Of a stretch of 6,402 nucleotides of DNA, positions 1 to 5,910 are shown piece after piece; within the stretch, counting starts at the first letter, position 1; each line of letters opens with the position of its first letter. Location: contig CAVJGK010000082.1 of NCBI GenBank assembly GCA_963648895.1, positions 1-6,402 on the forward strand, in the 5' to 3' direction. The notes beneath the pieces were generated by a model. The model searched no databases, was not told the DNA's origin, and saw only the letters and a list, made by a program, of their open reading frames with translations. Position numbers and translations under genes: made by a program. This DNA comes from UBA3210 sp963648895. Lineage in GTDB: Bacteria; Bacillota_I; Bacilli_A; RFN20; CAG-449.

Positions 1-8
1 ATAATATA

Positions 9-866
9 TTATTTAATACTTGATCTTAAATCAATTTGTGTAGATGAATCACAAGTGATATTTCCAGAATATTTAGTAGCGACATATTGAGAAACTTCGC
101 TTGATAATAATGCATTTGTTAAGACATCAATCTTTGTTTTATAATTTGTGTCATTTAAATAATCATATTTTCTAACTGCAAGAACATTTGCTTTAGCAGA
201 TACTTGTGCAGGATCATCTTCTACTGCAAGTCTTTCTGTTGCGGCAACATTACCAGTTAAAGCTGTATTACATGGTAAGCAAGCAATATCATAGTCACTT
301 CTTGAAGTTGCAAGTAAGTTTTCTGCGATTAAATAAACTGTAACGCCATTTTCTGAAGTCCATGTCTTTCCTTCGAATGTTAATTTTTCACCAGTTGAAT
401 CAACAGGTAATGAACCTGTGATAACATTTTTTGCTTTTAATAATTCTAATGCACGGATTGCATTTGAATCATCATCACAAACTTCAACAGTTGTAACACC
501 AGTTAATGAAGAAGCTTTTCCTTTATAAATTCCTAAAGGTTCATAGTGAACTTTACAAGTAGCTGTTAATTCAACACTACCTGTATATTGTGATAAATAA
601 GGAATATGTTGGAAGTAGTTAGCATCATAATCTTTATTAGCGACTGCATCGTTTTGTGTAGTCCAGTCAATAGTAGAAACTTTTAAAGTATAGCCTTCTT
701 TTTCAATAATACTTTTAACGCATTCATTTAAGATTTCTGCATGTGGAACATCACTAGCAGCAACACTGATAACTTTTTCTGAACCACAGCTTGATAAACC
801 TGTTAAGCTAAATCCTAATGATAATACTGCTGCTGATAATGTTAATACTTTATTTAATTTTTTCAT
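9..866 (-). CDS. metQ: Methionine-binding lipoprotein of the MetNIQ ABC importer
   Basis: This is the extracellular substrate-binding component (NlpA/MetQ family), which captures methionine and delivers it to the MetI permease. The 285-residue protein starts with a lipoprotein signal: Lys-rich N-terminus, hydrophobic core and a lipobox LSSC with the lipidated cysteine at residue 27. Family landmarks are DANYFQH (81-87) inside the usual 'ADYDANYFQHxPYL'-type block, a DDDSNAIRALELL segment near 130-143, and the YDIACLPCNTAL block that corresponds to the ligand-contacting D-x-A-x-x-x-x-N-x-A region. Length is normal for the family. The ATG overlaps the metI stop as ATGA (863-866), and an AGGAG ribosome site lies 9 nt upstream inside metI, so translation is probably coupled. 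It is the last gene of the operon; its TAA is at 9-11 and no terminator is visible before the window ends. The assignment as methionine-specific rests on the family and the Met-type leader. Confidence 0.95.
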   Translation of the reverse strand: MKKLNKVLTLSAAVLSLGFSLTGLSSCGSEKVISVAASDVPHAEILNECVKSIIEKEGYTLKVSTIDWTTQNDAVANKDYDANYFQHIPYLSQYTGSVELTATCKVHYEPLGIYKGKASSLTGVTTVEVCDDDSNAIRALELLKAKNVITGSLPVDSTGEKLTFEGKTWTSENGVTVYLIAENLLATSRSDYDIACLPCNTALTGNVAATERLAVEDDPAQVSAKANVLAVRKYDYLNDTNYKTKIDVLTNALLSSEVSQYVATKYSGNITCDSSTQIDLRSSIK

Positions 867-1636
867 TTTAATTTTCTCCTTTTATCTAATTTCTTTGAAA
901 TGAATAAACCTAATTCTTGAATAAGTTGTACTATGACAACTACAACGATAATTAATGCCCAGAAATACCAACTCTTCATAAAGTCACCTGTATTTCTAGA
1001 ATAGTAAGTATAGATTGTAGATATTAAACCACCCGCGGCAATGTTATATGCGAATGATGTATATCCAAGTAATGTAACGCCTGTAACGGCAACCCCTGAA
1101 ATAAGAGATGATCTTGATTCAGGCAATAATACTTTAGTAATGATTTGATAATCACTTGCTCCTAAAGATTTAAATGCTTCAATTTCTCCAGAAGGAACTT
1201 CTGCAAGAGATTGTTCAACCATTCTGGCTGCAAAGCCAAATGCTGTAACAAATAATGGAATTAATATGGTGTACCAAGCACCTGTACCACGAGTAAACCA
1301 AGCTCTAGTCCATGGCATACAGATAACTACCAAGATTAAGCAAGGAACACTTCTTAAGATATTAACAACTAATCCTAAGATAAAGTTGATATACTTATTT
1401 GGTCTTAAACCATTCTTCGCGGTGATATTGAGTAATACTCCTACTGGTATACCTGCTGCATAAGCAAGCACACAAGATATAAGCGTTTGAATAATTGTTT
1501 CAAATGTTGATTGTAACAATACCGACCATTGGTCTTTAGTGAAGAAGATACAGCATAGTGTTATAAATACTCCAAGTAAGATAACACATACCATAGATAT
1601 TAAAGCAATCTTTTCCATGTCTTTATTTGATTTCAT
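863..1636 (-). CDS. metI: Methionine ABC transporter permease
   Basis: Membrane-spanning subunit of the MetNIQ importer (binding-protein-dependent permease family). I place the start at the ATG at 1636 (257 residues), because GAGGAG lies about 10 nt upstream; the frame is open further upstream to a TTG at 1654, but that would include the ribosome site itself. The protein has an N-terminal hydrophobic segment (about 10-32) followed by hydrophobic stretches near 50-72, 82-108, 119-142, 176-198 and 223-245. The cytoplasmic EAA-type coupling loop that docks on MetN is EAFKSLGA at about 153-160, followed by KVLLPES. Other family marks are IPVGVLL, NILRSVP and ARMVEQSL. It is somewhat longer at the N-terminus than the roughly 217-residue E. 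coli protein. It overlaps metN by 14 bp and metQ by 4 bp, typical of coupled translation. Its TGA stop shows that TGA is not read as tryptophan here. Confidence 0.95.
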   Translation of the reverse strand: MKSNKDMEKIALISMVCVILLGVFITLCCIFFTKDQWSVLLQSTFETIIQTLISCVLAYAAGIPVGVLLNITAKNGLRPNKYINFILGLVVNILRSVPCLILVVICMPWTRAWFTRGTGAWYTILIPLFVTAFGFAARMVEQSLAEVPSGEIEAFKSLGASDYQIITKVLLPESRSSLISGVAVTGVTLLGYTSFAYNIAAGGLISTIYTYYSRNTGDFMKSWYFWALIIVVVVIVQLIQELGLFISKKLDKRRKLK

Positions 1637-2600
1637 CTTTAATAATCTCCTCAAATTTAATGTTCTTCAATGTAAGATATTTTTCTAATTTAGTAACATC
1701 TTTCTCACTTGATGGTAATTTAATAACCATTTGTCCATATATCTTTCCATCGATTGTCTTACTATCTGCATAAACAATCGAAATAAGAATATTACAATCT
1801 TGAATGATATTGGCAATAATAGGACTATCAATCTCTCCATCAAAGATTAATTTAATATATTTATCATCACTGAATTTAGTATTTAAGTGACCGGAATATA
1901 TTAACTTCTTAGTTATCTCTGCTTTTGGAGATAAGAATACATCATATAGAGGACCATCTTCAACTATCTCTGCTTTATCAATTATTGCGACTTTGTTACA
2001 AATGGCTTCAATAACTGACATTTGATGGGAAATGATTATAATGGTTAAATCTAGTTCTTCATTGAGTTGTTTTAATAATTCTAAGATTGACTGAGTAGTT
2101 TCTGGATCTAAAGCACTAGTAGCTTCATCACATAATAATACTTTTGGATCAGTCATCAAAGCTCTTGCGATCGCAACTCTTTGTTGTTGGCCTCCAGATA
2201 ATTGAGAAGGATAAGAATCTAACTTATCTATTAATCCGACTCTATCTAATAGTTCAATAGCTTTTTCTTTACTATCTGGAACTTTAGCGATTTCACCTGC
2301 AAGTTCAACATTTTTTAAAACTGTTCTTTGTTGTAATAAATTGAAACTTTGAAATATCATTCCTACTTCTCTTTTGTATTGTTTATCAAAAGGTGCAATT
2401 TCTCCATTATAGAGGATTACTCCATCGTCAAATGTTTCTAAACCATTGATACAACGAACTAGTGTTGATTTACCTGCGCCTGATAAACCAAGTACTCCAT
2501 AGATGTCTTTCTTCTTTACTTGAAGACTTACACCATTTAATACCACTGTTTCACCAAATGATTTATATATATTTCTCAGTTCAATAATATTTTGTGCCAT
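1623..2600 (-). CDS. metN: Methionine ABC transporter ATP-binding protein with C-terminal NIL domain
   Basis: Cytoplasmic ATPase that powers the MetNIQ importer. In order: Walker A GLSGAGKST (38-46), Q-loop glutamine in IFQSFN (Q84), signature LSGGQ (134-138), Walker B VLLCDE with the catalytic glutamate at 159, D-loop SALD and H-loop histidine 192. After about residue 245 comes a ferredoxin-like C-terminal NIL (C2) domain, including IDGKIYGQMVI. In E. coli MetN this domain binds methionine and shuts transport down when internal methionine is high, so feedback inhibition is likely here as well. At 325 residues it is close to the usual family length of about 340. The ATG is preceded by AAGGAAG about 7 nt upstream, immediately after the T-tract of the leader terminator. 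It is the first gene of metNIQ and is controlled by the T-box leader in front of it. All catalytic motifs are intact. Confidence 0.96.
   Translation of the reverse strand: MAQNIIELRNIYKSFGETVVLNGVSLQVKKKDIYGVLGLSGAGKSTLVRCINGLETFDDGVILYNGEIAPFDKQYKREVGMIFQSFNLLQQRTVLKNVELAGEIAKVPDSKEKAIELLDRVGLIDKLDSYPSQLSGGQQQRVAIARALMTDPKVLLCDEATSALDPETTQSILELLKQLNEELDLTIIIISHQMSVIEAICNKVAIIDKAEIVEDGPLYDVFLSPKAEITKKLIYSGHLNTKFSDDKYIKLIFDGEIDSPIIANIIQDCNILISIVYADSKTIDGKIYGQMVIKLPSSEKDVTKLEKYLTLKNIKFEEIIKDEIK
1647..1652 (-). promoter_or_regulatory. Ribosome binding site that fixes the metI start
   Basis: GAGGAG on the minus strand, inside the last codons of metN and about 10 nt before the ATG at 1636. It overlaps the only alternative upstream start (TTG at 1654), so the ATG is preferred. 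Confidence 0.7.
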
Positions 2601-2614
2601 CTTTTCACTTCCTT

Positions 2615-2643
2615 AAAAAAATCCTTAACAATAGGGTTAAGGA
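2615..2643 (-). terminator. Regulated intrinsic terminator of the metNIQ T-box leader
   Basis: On the minus strand TCCTTAAC (2643-2636) pairs perfectly with GTTAAGGA (2629-2622) across a 6-nt loop and is followed by seven T's (2621-2615). The 5' arm contains the CGTCCTTAA stretch that would serve as the 3' strand of the competing antiterminator. The metN ribosome site begins directly after the T-tract. Confidence 0.9.
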
Positions 2644-2850
2644 CGTAATCATGCTGAAAATGTAATATTTGATATTTATATTTTCAAGTACAATCATACT
2701 CTATCGCTTTAAAGGGCGATCCCTCACCTGTTAGCATAGCCTTAAGATGAAGCTCCTGGACCATGTTCATCAAATCTTCCCTAGCTTATTCCACCATCCT
2801 AAGCCTCTCTATAAGTTGTTATTTGATTACTCTTCCTATCAACGCTTTTT
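2615..2850 (-). promoter_or_regulatory. T-box riboswitch leader, methionine (AUG) specifier
   Basis: Read on the minus strand, this untranslated leader has the ordered marks of T-box Stem I. A GATAGGAAGAGTA block (about 2841-2828) carries the AGTA of the specifier-loop internal motif. ATCAAAT (2827-2821) pairs with ATTTGAT (2775-2769). AGAGAG (2810-2805) and GATGGTGGAA sit in the distal arm, closed by GCTTA/TAAGC. After the ATTTGAT strand comes GAAC-ATG-G, which puts the specifier codon at 2764-2762: ATG, for methionine, followed by the expected purine. The leader ends with CGTCC and an intrinsic terminator. T-boxes bind the matching uncharged tRNA and then disrupt the terminator, so methionine starvation would turn on metNIQ. 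The antiterminator bulge is unusual: AGGTGAGGGATCGC stands where AGGGTGGNACCGCG is expected. No obvious Stem II is seen; a short GCTT/AGGC helix may be Stem III. Stem I is well supported, the antiterminator only partly. Confidence 0.85.
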
Positions 2851-2874
2851 ATCTCTTATCTTTAAGACAACAAG

Positions 2875-2883
2875 ATTATAGCA
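2875..2883 (-). promoter_or_regulatory. Probable extended -10 promoter of the metNIQ leader
   Basis: The minus strand shows TGCTATAAT, a perfect TATAAT at 2880-2875 with the TGn extension. No good -35 hexamer is present; TTATAC with a 19-bp spacer is the best. Transcription would begin near 2868, giving a leader of roughly 265 nt. A second TATAAT lies just upstream (2888-2883) and could be used instead. Confidence 0.55.
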
Positions 2884-2954
2884 TTATATTTTGTTATATG
2901 TATAATCTTATTTTTTTATCATTTGTGATAAATTTTAGTTATAACAATAGTTAA

Positions 2955-2982
2955 ATAAAAAGATGGAGGGTGAGTCCATCTC
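2955..2982 (-). terminator. Intrinsic terminator after the Sel1-repeat gene
   Basis: On the minus strand AGATGGA (2981-2975) pairs with TCCATCT (2967-2961) around a 7-nt loop and runs into TTTTTATTT. It lies about 20 nt past the Sel1 gene's stop and separates that transcript from metNIQ. There is no T-run on the plus strand, so it is one-way. Confidence 0.8.
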
Positions 2983-2999
2983 TAAATGCATAAATACTA

Positions 3000-4301
3000 T
3001 CATATAAAAAAGTCTATCACATTTAAAATTTCATTAGGTAATTGATATCCTTTACTTTCAGCTTCTTTATAAAGTTTAATAGCCATATTATAATCTCTAG
3101 GAACACCATTGCCATAATAATAGCAATTGCCCAAATTAACACAAGCATTTAAATTGCCTTGTTTCATAGAAAGCCTATATAACTCTACTGCTTTATTGTA
3201 ATCTTGTGATATACCATTACCATAATAATAACAATTACCAAGATTATTTTGAGCATCTGGATCATTTTGATTTGCTGCAGCAAAATACCATTTTACAGCT
3301 TCTTCATAATTGACATCCACATTTATTCCATATTCATAATAAAATCCTAAAGCATTTTGAGCTTGTGCATTGCCTTGTTTTGCTGATTCATAATACCATT
3401 TAAAGGCTTCGCTATCATTTTGTTCTATTCCTAAACCATCTTTAAAGCATGTAGCTAATAGAAATTGTGCTTGATCATTTCCTTTATTAGAAGATGCTTT
3501 AAGCCATTTTACAGCTTCTTGATAATTTGCAATTTGATATGTTCCATCAAGATAAAATGTAGCTAATGTTAATTGTGAATCAGCATCACCTAATTCTGCA
3601 GATTTTTTTAGCCATTTAATTGCTACAGTTTTATTTTGTTGAGTTCCTAATCCTTCCAAATATAAATAGCTTAAAATTTGCATTGCTTTTGGCTCTTCTT
3701 GTTCTGATAATTGTTTAAAATATTCAAATGCTTCTTCATATCTTTTTTGATGAGATATTTCCTCTATATAAAAAGCGGTTAATAATTCTTTAGCATTGGA
3801 ATTACCATTTTTCATTGCTTCTTTATACCATCTCAATGCTTCTTGTTGGTCTTTATTTACGCCTTTACCTTCATCATATAATATTCCTAGAAAACATTGT
3901 GCTTCAGAATCGTTTTGTTCAGCCGCTAATTTATACCATTTAAATGCTTCTTCATAATTTATAGAAGTTCCATATCCATGGAAATAACATTTTGCTAAAC
4001 CAACCTGTGAATCAACAAAACCTTGATCAGCAGTAATTTTAAAACATTCAAAAGCTTTAGTAAAATTTTGTTTTATACCATATCCTTTAAAATTACATAT
4101 TCCAAGATATTCAAGCGCTTTTAAATTGCCCTTATTTGCAGACAATTCAAATAATTTGACTGCCTCGTTATAATTTTTATCAATCCCATTAATTCCATAA
4201 TAATAAAGACCACCAATAGATAATTGCCAATCACGATTATTACTAATTTTGTTAGAAGGATGATAATAATCAATATTATTAGTATCCACTTGTTTCATCA
4301 C
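3000..4301 (-). CDS. Sel1-repeat protein, distal reading frame of a frameshifted gene
   Basis: This piece holds about 11 Sel1-type repeats of 36 residues (TPR-like helical hairpins, Pfam Sel1 family), with the usual spacing of A.xLG.CY..G.GV..(N/D)Y.EA.KWY..SA. Sel1 repeats generally act as protein-protein scaffolds; the partner is unknown. Repeats near the C-terminus are the most regular (LGNCYYYGNG occurs twice), while those around residues 150-230 are more degenerate. There is no signal peptide or membrane segment. The nominal start (GTG 4301 or ATG 4298) has no ribosome site in front of it. The frame is open back to about 4490 and there encodes another complete Sel1 repeat, so this is the downstream part of a longer gene and probably not translated independently. 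It ends with TGA at 3000-3002, shortly before an intrinsic terminator. Confidence 0.75.
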   Translation of the reverse strand: MMKQVDTNNIDYYHPSNKISNNRDWQLSIGGLYYYGINGIDKNYNEAVKLFELSANKGNLKALEYLGICNFKGYGIKQNFTKAFECFKITADQGFVDSQVGLAKCYFHGYGTSINYEEAFKWYKLAAEQNDSEAQCFLGILYDEGKGVNKDQQEALRWYKEAMKNGNSNAKELLTAFYIEEISHQKRYEEAFEYFKQLSEQEEPKAMQILSYLYLEGLGTQQNKTVAIKWLKKSAELGDADSQLTLATFYLDGTYQIANYQEAVKWLKASSNKGNDQAQFLLATCFKDGLGIEQNDSEAFKWYYESAKQGNAQAQNALGFYYEYGINVDVNYEEAVKWYFAAANQNDPDAQNNLGNCYYYGNGISQDYNKAVELYRLSMKQGNLNACVNLGNCYYYGNGVPRDYNMAIKLYKEAESKGYQLPNEILNVIDFFI

Positions 4302-4432
4302 AATAGTTTGTGAATAGCAACCTACTAATGTAGATAAAGCACGTAAATTACCATTGTCGGCAGATTGTTCATACCATCTAAATGATTCTTGATAATTCTT
4401 ATTTACGCCAGTTCCAGTAAAATAGCAATTTC

Positions 4433-5077
4433 CTAAATTACATTGAGCATCAGAATTACCTTGTTCTGCCCGAGTTTAAATAATTTTATTGCCTCATCAT
4501 AATTTATTGAAACACCATAGCCAAATTCATAACAATTACCAAGTGTAACATAAGCATTAATATCCTTCTTGTCTGCAGCCTTCTTAAGCCATTTTACCGC
4601 TTCATTATAATCTTGTTTTACACCTTCGCCTTTATAATAACAAAGTCCTAAATTATATTCACCTGCAGTATTACCTTGTTCAGCTGAAAATTTAAACCAT
4701 TTAAAAGCTTCTTCTAGATTTTTAGTAACTCCATGACCATTAGAATAACAGATTCCTAAAGAATTTTGAGCATTTGATGAACCAGTAATCGCTACTCTTC
4801 TATACCATTTAAAAGCTTCGTTATAATCCTGTTTTACGCCTTCACCTTTGTAATAGCATTGAGCTAAATTAAATTCGGCATCATTATATCCTTGATTAGC
4901 GGATAATTTATACCAATATACAGCAGTTTCTAAATTTTTAGTGACTAAATCGCCTTTATAGTAATGACACCCCAAAAGGTATTGAGCAACATAATTACCT
5001 CTATTAGCTTTCTTTATTAAAAATTCTAATTTTCTTTTACTTATAAAATTAGAAAAAGAATTTATAAATTTAGGCAT
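4433..5077 (-). CDS. Sel1-repeat protein, proximal reading frame of a frameshifted gene
   Basis: The N-terminal 202 residues carry a short basic, non-signal N-terminus (MPKFINSFSNFISKRK) and then five Sel1 repeats from about residue 25. CYYKGEGVKQDYNEA occurs twice with identical residues, showing recent repeat duplication. The start is secure: GGAGGTGA sits just upstream of the ATG at 5077. After residue 202 (FKL) the protein runs into a 12-residue out-of-frame tail (GQNKVILMLNVI) with no Sel1 character and stops at 4433-4435. As read, the product is a 214-residue truncated protein that could still fold as a short solenoid. Lack of a signal peptide suggests it is cytoplasmic. It is divergently transcribed from the serine recombinase. 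Confidence 0.75.
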   Translation of the reverse strand: MPKFINSFSNFISKRKLEFLIKKANRGNYVAQYLLGCHYYKGDLVTKNLETAVYWYKLSANQGYNDAEFNLAQCYYKGEGVKQDYNEAFKWYRRVAITGSSNAQNSLGICYSNGHGVTKNLEEAFKWFKFSAEQGNTAGEYNLGLCYYKGEGVKQDYNEAVKWLKKAADKKDINAYVTLGNCYEFGYGVSINYDEAIKLFKLGQNKVILMLNVI

Positions 5078-5081
5078 AAAA

Positions 5082-5089
5082 TCACCTCC
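5082..5089 (-). promoter_or_regulatory. Strong ribosome binding site of the Sel1 gene
   Basis: GGAGGTGA on the minus strand with a short T-rich spacer to the ATG at 5077. It fixes the start of the frameshifted gene; the second frame has nothing comparable. Confidence 0.85.
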
Positions 5090-5145
5090 AATGGTGCAAT
5101 TACTTAATTTTACAAATAATGTGTTGTTTGTCTTACATCAACCTA

Positions 5146-5151
5146 ATTATA
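5146..5151 (-). promoter_or_regulatory. Candidate -10 element for the Sel1 gene
   Basis: TATAAT on the minus strand, about 70 bp before the Sel1 start, in the context TTTTTGTATATAATTAG. No convincing -35 is present, so the call rests on the -10 match and position. Confidence 0.4.
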
Positions 5152-5203
5152 TACAAAAATCGTATCCTATTTGTTAGTTTTAATCTAGATGCAAATGTAA
5201 AGA

Positions 5204-5223
5204 TAAAATAGAATTCTATTTTA
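5204..5223. repeat. Perfect 20-bp palindrome between the divergent genes
   Basis: TAAAATAGAATTCTATTTTA is identical on both strands (centre between 5213 and 5214). It is flanked by direct repeats of TGTAAAG at 5196-5202 and 5227-5233, 31 bp apart, about three helical turns. It lies upstream of both divergent promoters. It could be an operator for a dimeric regulator, an accessory binding site for the neighbouring recombinase, or an RNA hairpin. AT-rich composition raises the chance of accidental palindromes, though 20 bp without a mismatch is long. Confidence 0.6.
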
Positions 5224-5249
5224 AATTGTAAAGGTAATCATTTTGTCTC

Positions 5250-5278
5250 TTTACTTTTTAATTAGCAAAATATATACA
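5250..5278 (+). promoter_or_regulatory. Candidate promoter of the serine recombinase
   Basis: TTTACT (5250-5255) and TATACA (5273-5278) are separated by 17 bp, each matching 4 of 6 consensus positions, about 35 bp before the recombinase start. In such AT-rich DNA this is only a plausible match. Confidence 0.35.
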
Positions 5279-5312
5279 CATATACATAATACTAATTATA
5301 TGAGGTAAAAAG

Positions 5313-5885
5313 ATGATCTATGGATATATAAGAGTAAGTACTAAAAAACAAGTTGGTGGATATGGACTAGATGTTCAACGAAACGAAATAAAAGCAAAAT
5401 ATCCAACAGCTATAATAATTGAAGAACAATATACTGGGACTAAATTAGATCGCCCCATTTTTAAAACACTATTGAACAAATTACAATCAGATGACATTCT
5501 AGTTGTTTCTAAATTAGATAGATTCGCCAGAAATACAGTTGAAGGAATTAAAGTTGTTGAACAACTCTTCGCTCAAAAAGTTGCAATTCATATTTTGAAC
5601 ATTGGTTTATTAGAAGATACTCCTATGGGAAGATTCTTTTTAACAACTATGCTTGCCGTAGCAGAACTTGAAAGAAACATGATTGTAGAAAGAACTCAAA
5701 CAGGTAAGGAATTGGCAAGACTTCGTCATGATTACAAAGAAGGTAGACCAAAAAAGTTTACAAAAGAAGAATTAGATAACGCAGTTCTTCTACTTTCTAA
5801 GCATTCATATCGAGAAGTAATACATATAACTGGAATAAGTAAATCCACATTAGTAAGAGCTAAAAAATCGTCGAAAATTCAGTAG
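5313..5885 (+). CDS. Small serine recombinase (resolvase/DNA invertase family)
   Basis: Site-specific DNA recombinase that cuts and rejoins DNA through a serine-DNA link, by inversion or resolution. The 190-residue protein has the normal length of the Hin/Gin/resolvase group. The catalytic domain (1 to about 135) has YIRVS with R7 and nucleophile S9, LDRP with R47, SKLDRFAR with R70 and R73, and AVAELERNMIVERTQTG with E120/R121 at the start of the long E helix. A short linker containing GRP (144-146) leads into a C-terminal DNA-binding helix-turn-helix (about 150-185; YREVIHITGISKSTLVRAKK). All catalytic residues are intact. The ATG at 5313 follows GAGGT with a 7-nt gap. The upstream gene is divergent. 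Downstream, its TAG stop is followed in the same frame by an HsdS fragment, and the stop overlaps a 26-bp dyad resembling an invertase crossover site. Invertase of hsdS is my inference; resolvase or a mobile-element recombinase are alternatives. Confidence 0.93.
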   Translation: MIYGYIRVSTKKQVGGYGLDVQRNEIKAKYPTAIIIEEQYTGTKLDRPIFKTLLNKLQSDDILVVSKLDRFARNTVEGIKVVEQLFAQKVAIHILNIGLLEDTPMGRFFLTTMLAVAELERNMIVERTQTGKELARLRHDYKEGRPKKFTKEELDNAVLLLSKHSYREVIHITGISKSTLVRAKKSSKIQ

Positions 5886-5910
5886 TGTCAAAAGTTACAA
5901 GTTTTGGCAC
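5885..5910 (+). repeat. 26-bp imperfect palindrome, candidate serine-invertase crossover site
   Basis: Left half GTGTCAAAAGTT (5885-5896), central AC (5897-5898), right half AAGTTTTGGCAC (5899-5910). The reverse complement of the right half matches the left at 10 of 12 positions. Sites of the Hin/Gin/Cin family are 26 bp with two 12-bp half-sites around a 2-bp, often non-palindromic, core, and this has that exact layout. It starts at the last base of the recombinase stop and covers the first codons of the HsdS fragment. As RNA it would form a 9-bp stem with an 8-nt loop, but no T-tract follows, so a terminator is less likely. No second copy is in the window. Confidence 0.55.

Larger units (their letters stand above)
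3000..5077 (-). pseudogene. Full Sel1-repeat gene interrupted by a single-base frameshift
   Basis: The two Sel1 frames join into one gene. Reading from 5077, residues ...YDEAIKLFKL end at CTC (4474-4472). Moving two bases on to GCA at 4469 gives AEQGNSDAQCNLGNCYFTGTG, the exact continuation of the Sel1 repeat, and this frame stays open to 3000. One base appears to be lost within CTCGGGCA. Restored, the gene would have about 692 codons and about 17 repeats. A roughly 30-residue non-repeat linker (SQTIVMKQVDTNN... to ...NNRDWQ) interrupts the array near 4220-4320. The site has only a GGG run, no slippery heptamer and no long homopolymer, so phase variation or programmed frameshifting is unlikely. 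A recent mutation or an assembly/sequencing error fits better. The rest of the gene shows no other damage. Confidence 0.8.

Noticed and set aside
1266..1463. Plus-strand open frame of 65 codons inside metI
   Set aside because: It is fully antisense to a well-supported membrane protein gene, with no ribosome site.
863..1654. TTG at 1654 as the metI start
   Set aside because: It would contain the GAGGAG ribosome site within its first codons and has no site of its own; the ATG at 1636 is better placed.
2700..2820. SAM-I (S-box) riboswitch as the metNIQ leader
   Set aside because: AGAGAGG and GGTGGA superficially recall S-box motifs, but the order of AGTA, AGAGAG, GGTGGAA and GAAC-ATG fits T-box Stem I, and the GCAACC-type S-box core is missing.
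2763..2954. Plus-strand open frame of 63 codons opposite the metNIQ leader
   Set aside because: It lies antisense to the T-box Stem I and promoter, has no convincing ribosome site, and its composition reflects the RNA structure on the other strand.
4467..4474. Programmed frameshift or repeat-based phase variation in the Sel1 gene
   Set aside because: There is no slippery heptamer, no long homopolymer, no simple-sequence repeat and no clear downstream stimulatory hairpin at the shift.
5885..5910. Intrinsic terminator after the recombinase
   Set aside because: The hairpin is AT-rich and followed by ATAATACTTTTG instead of a T-run, and it overlaps HsdS coding sequence; an inverted-repeat recombination site fits better.
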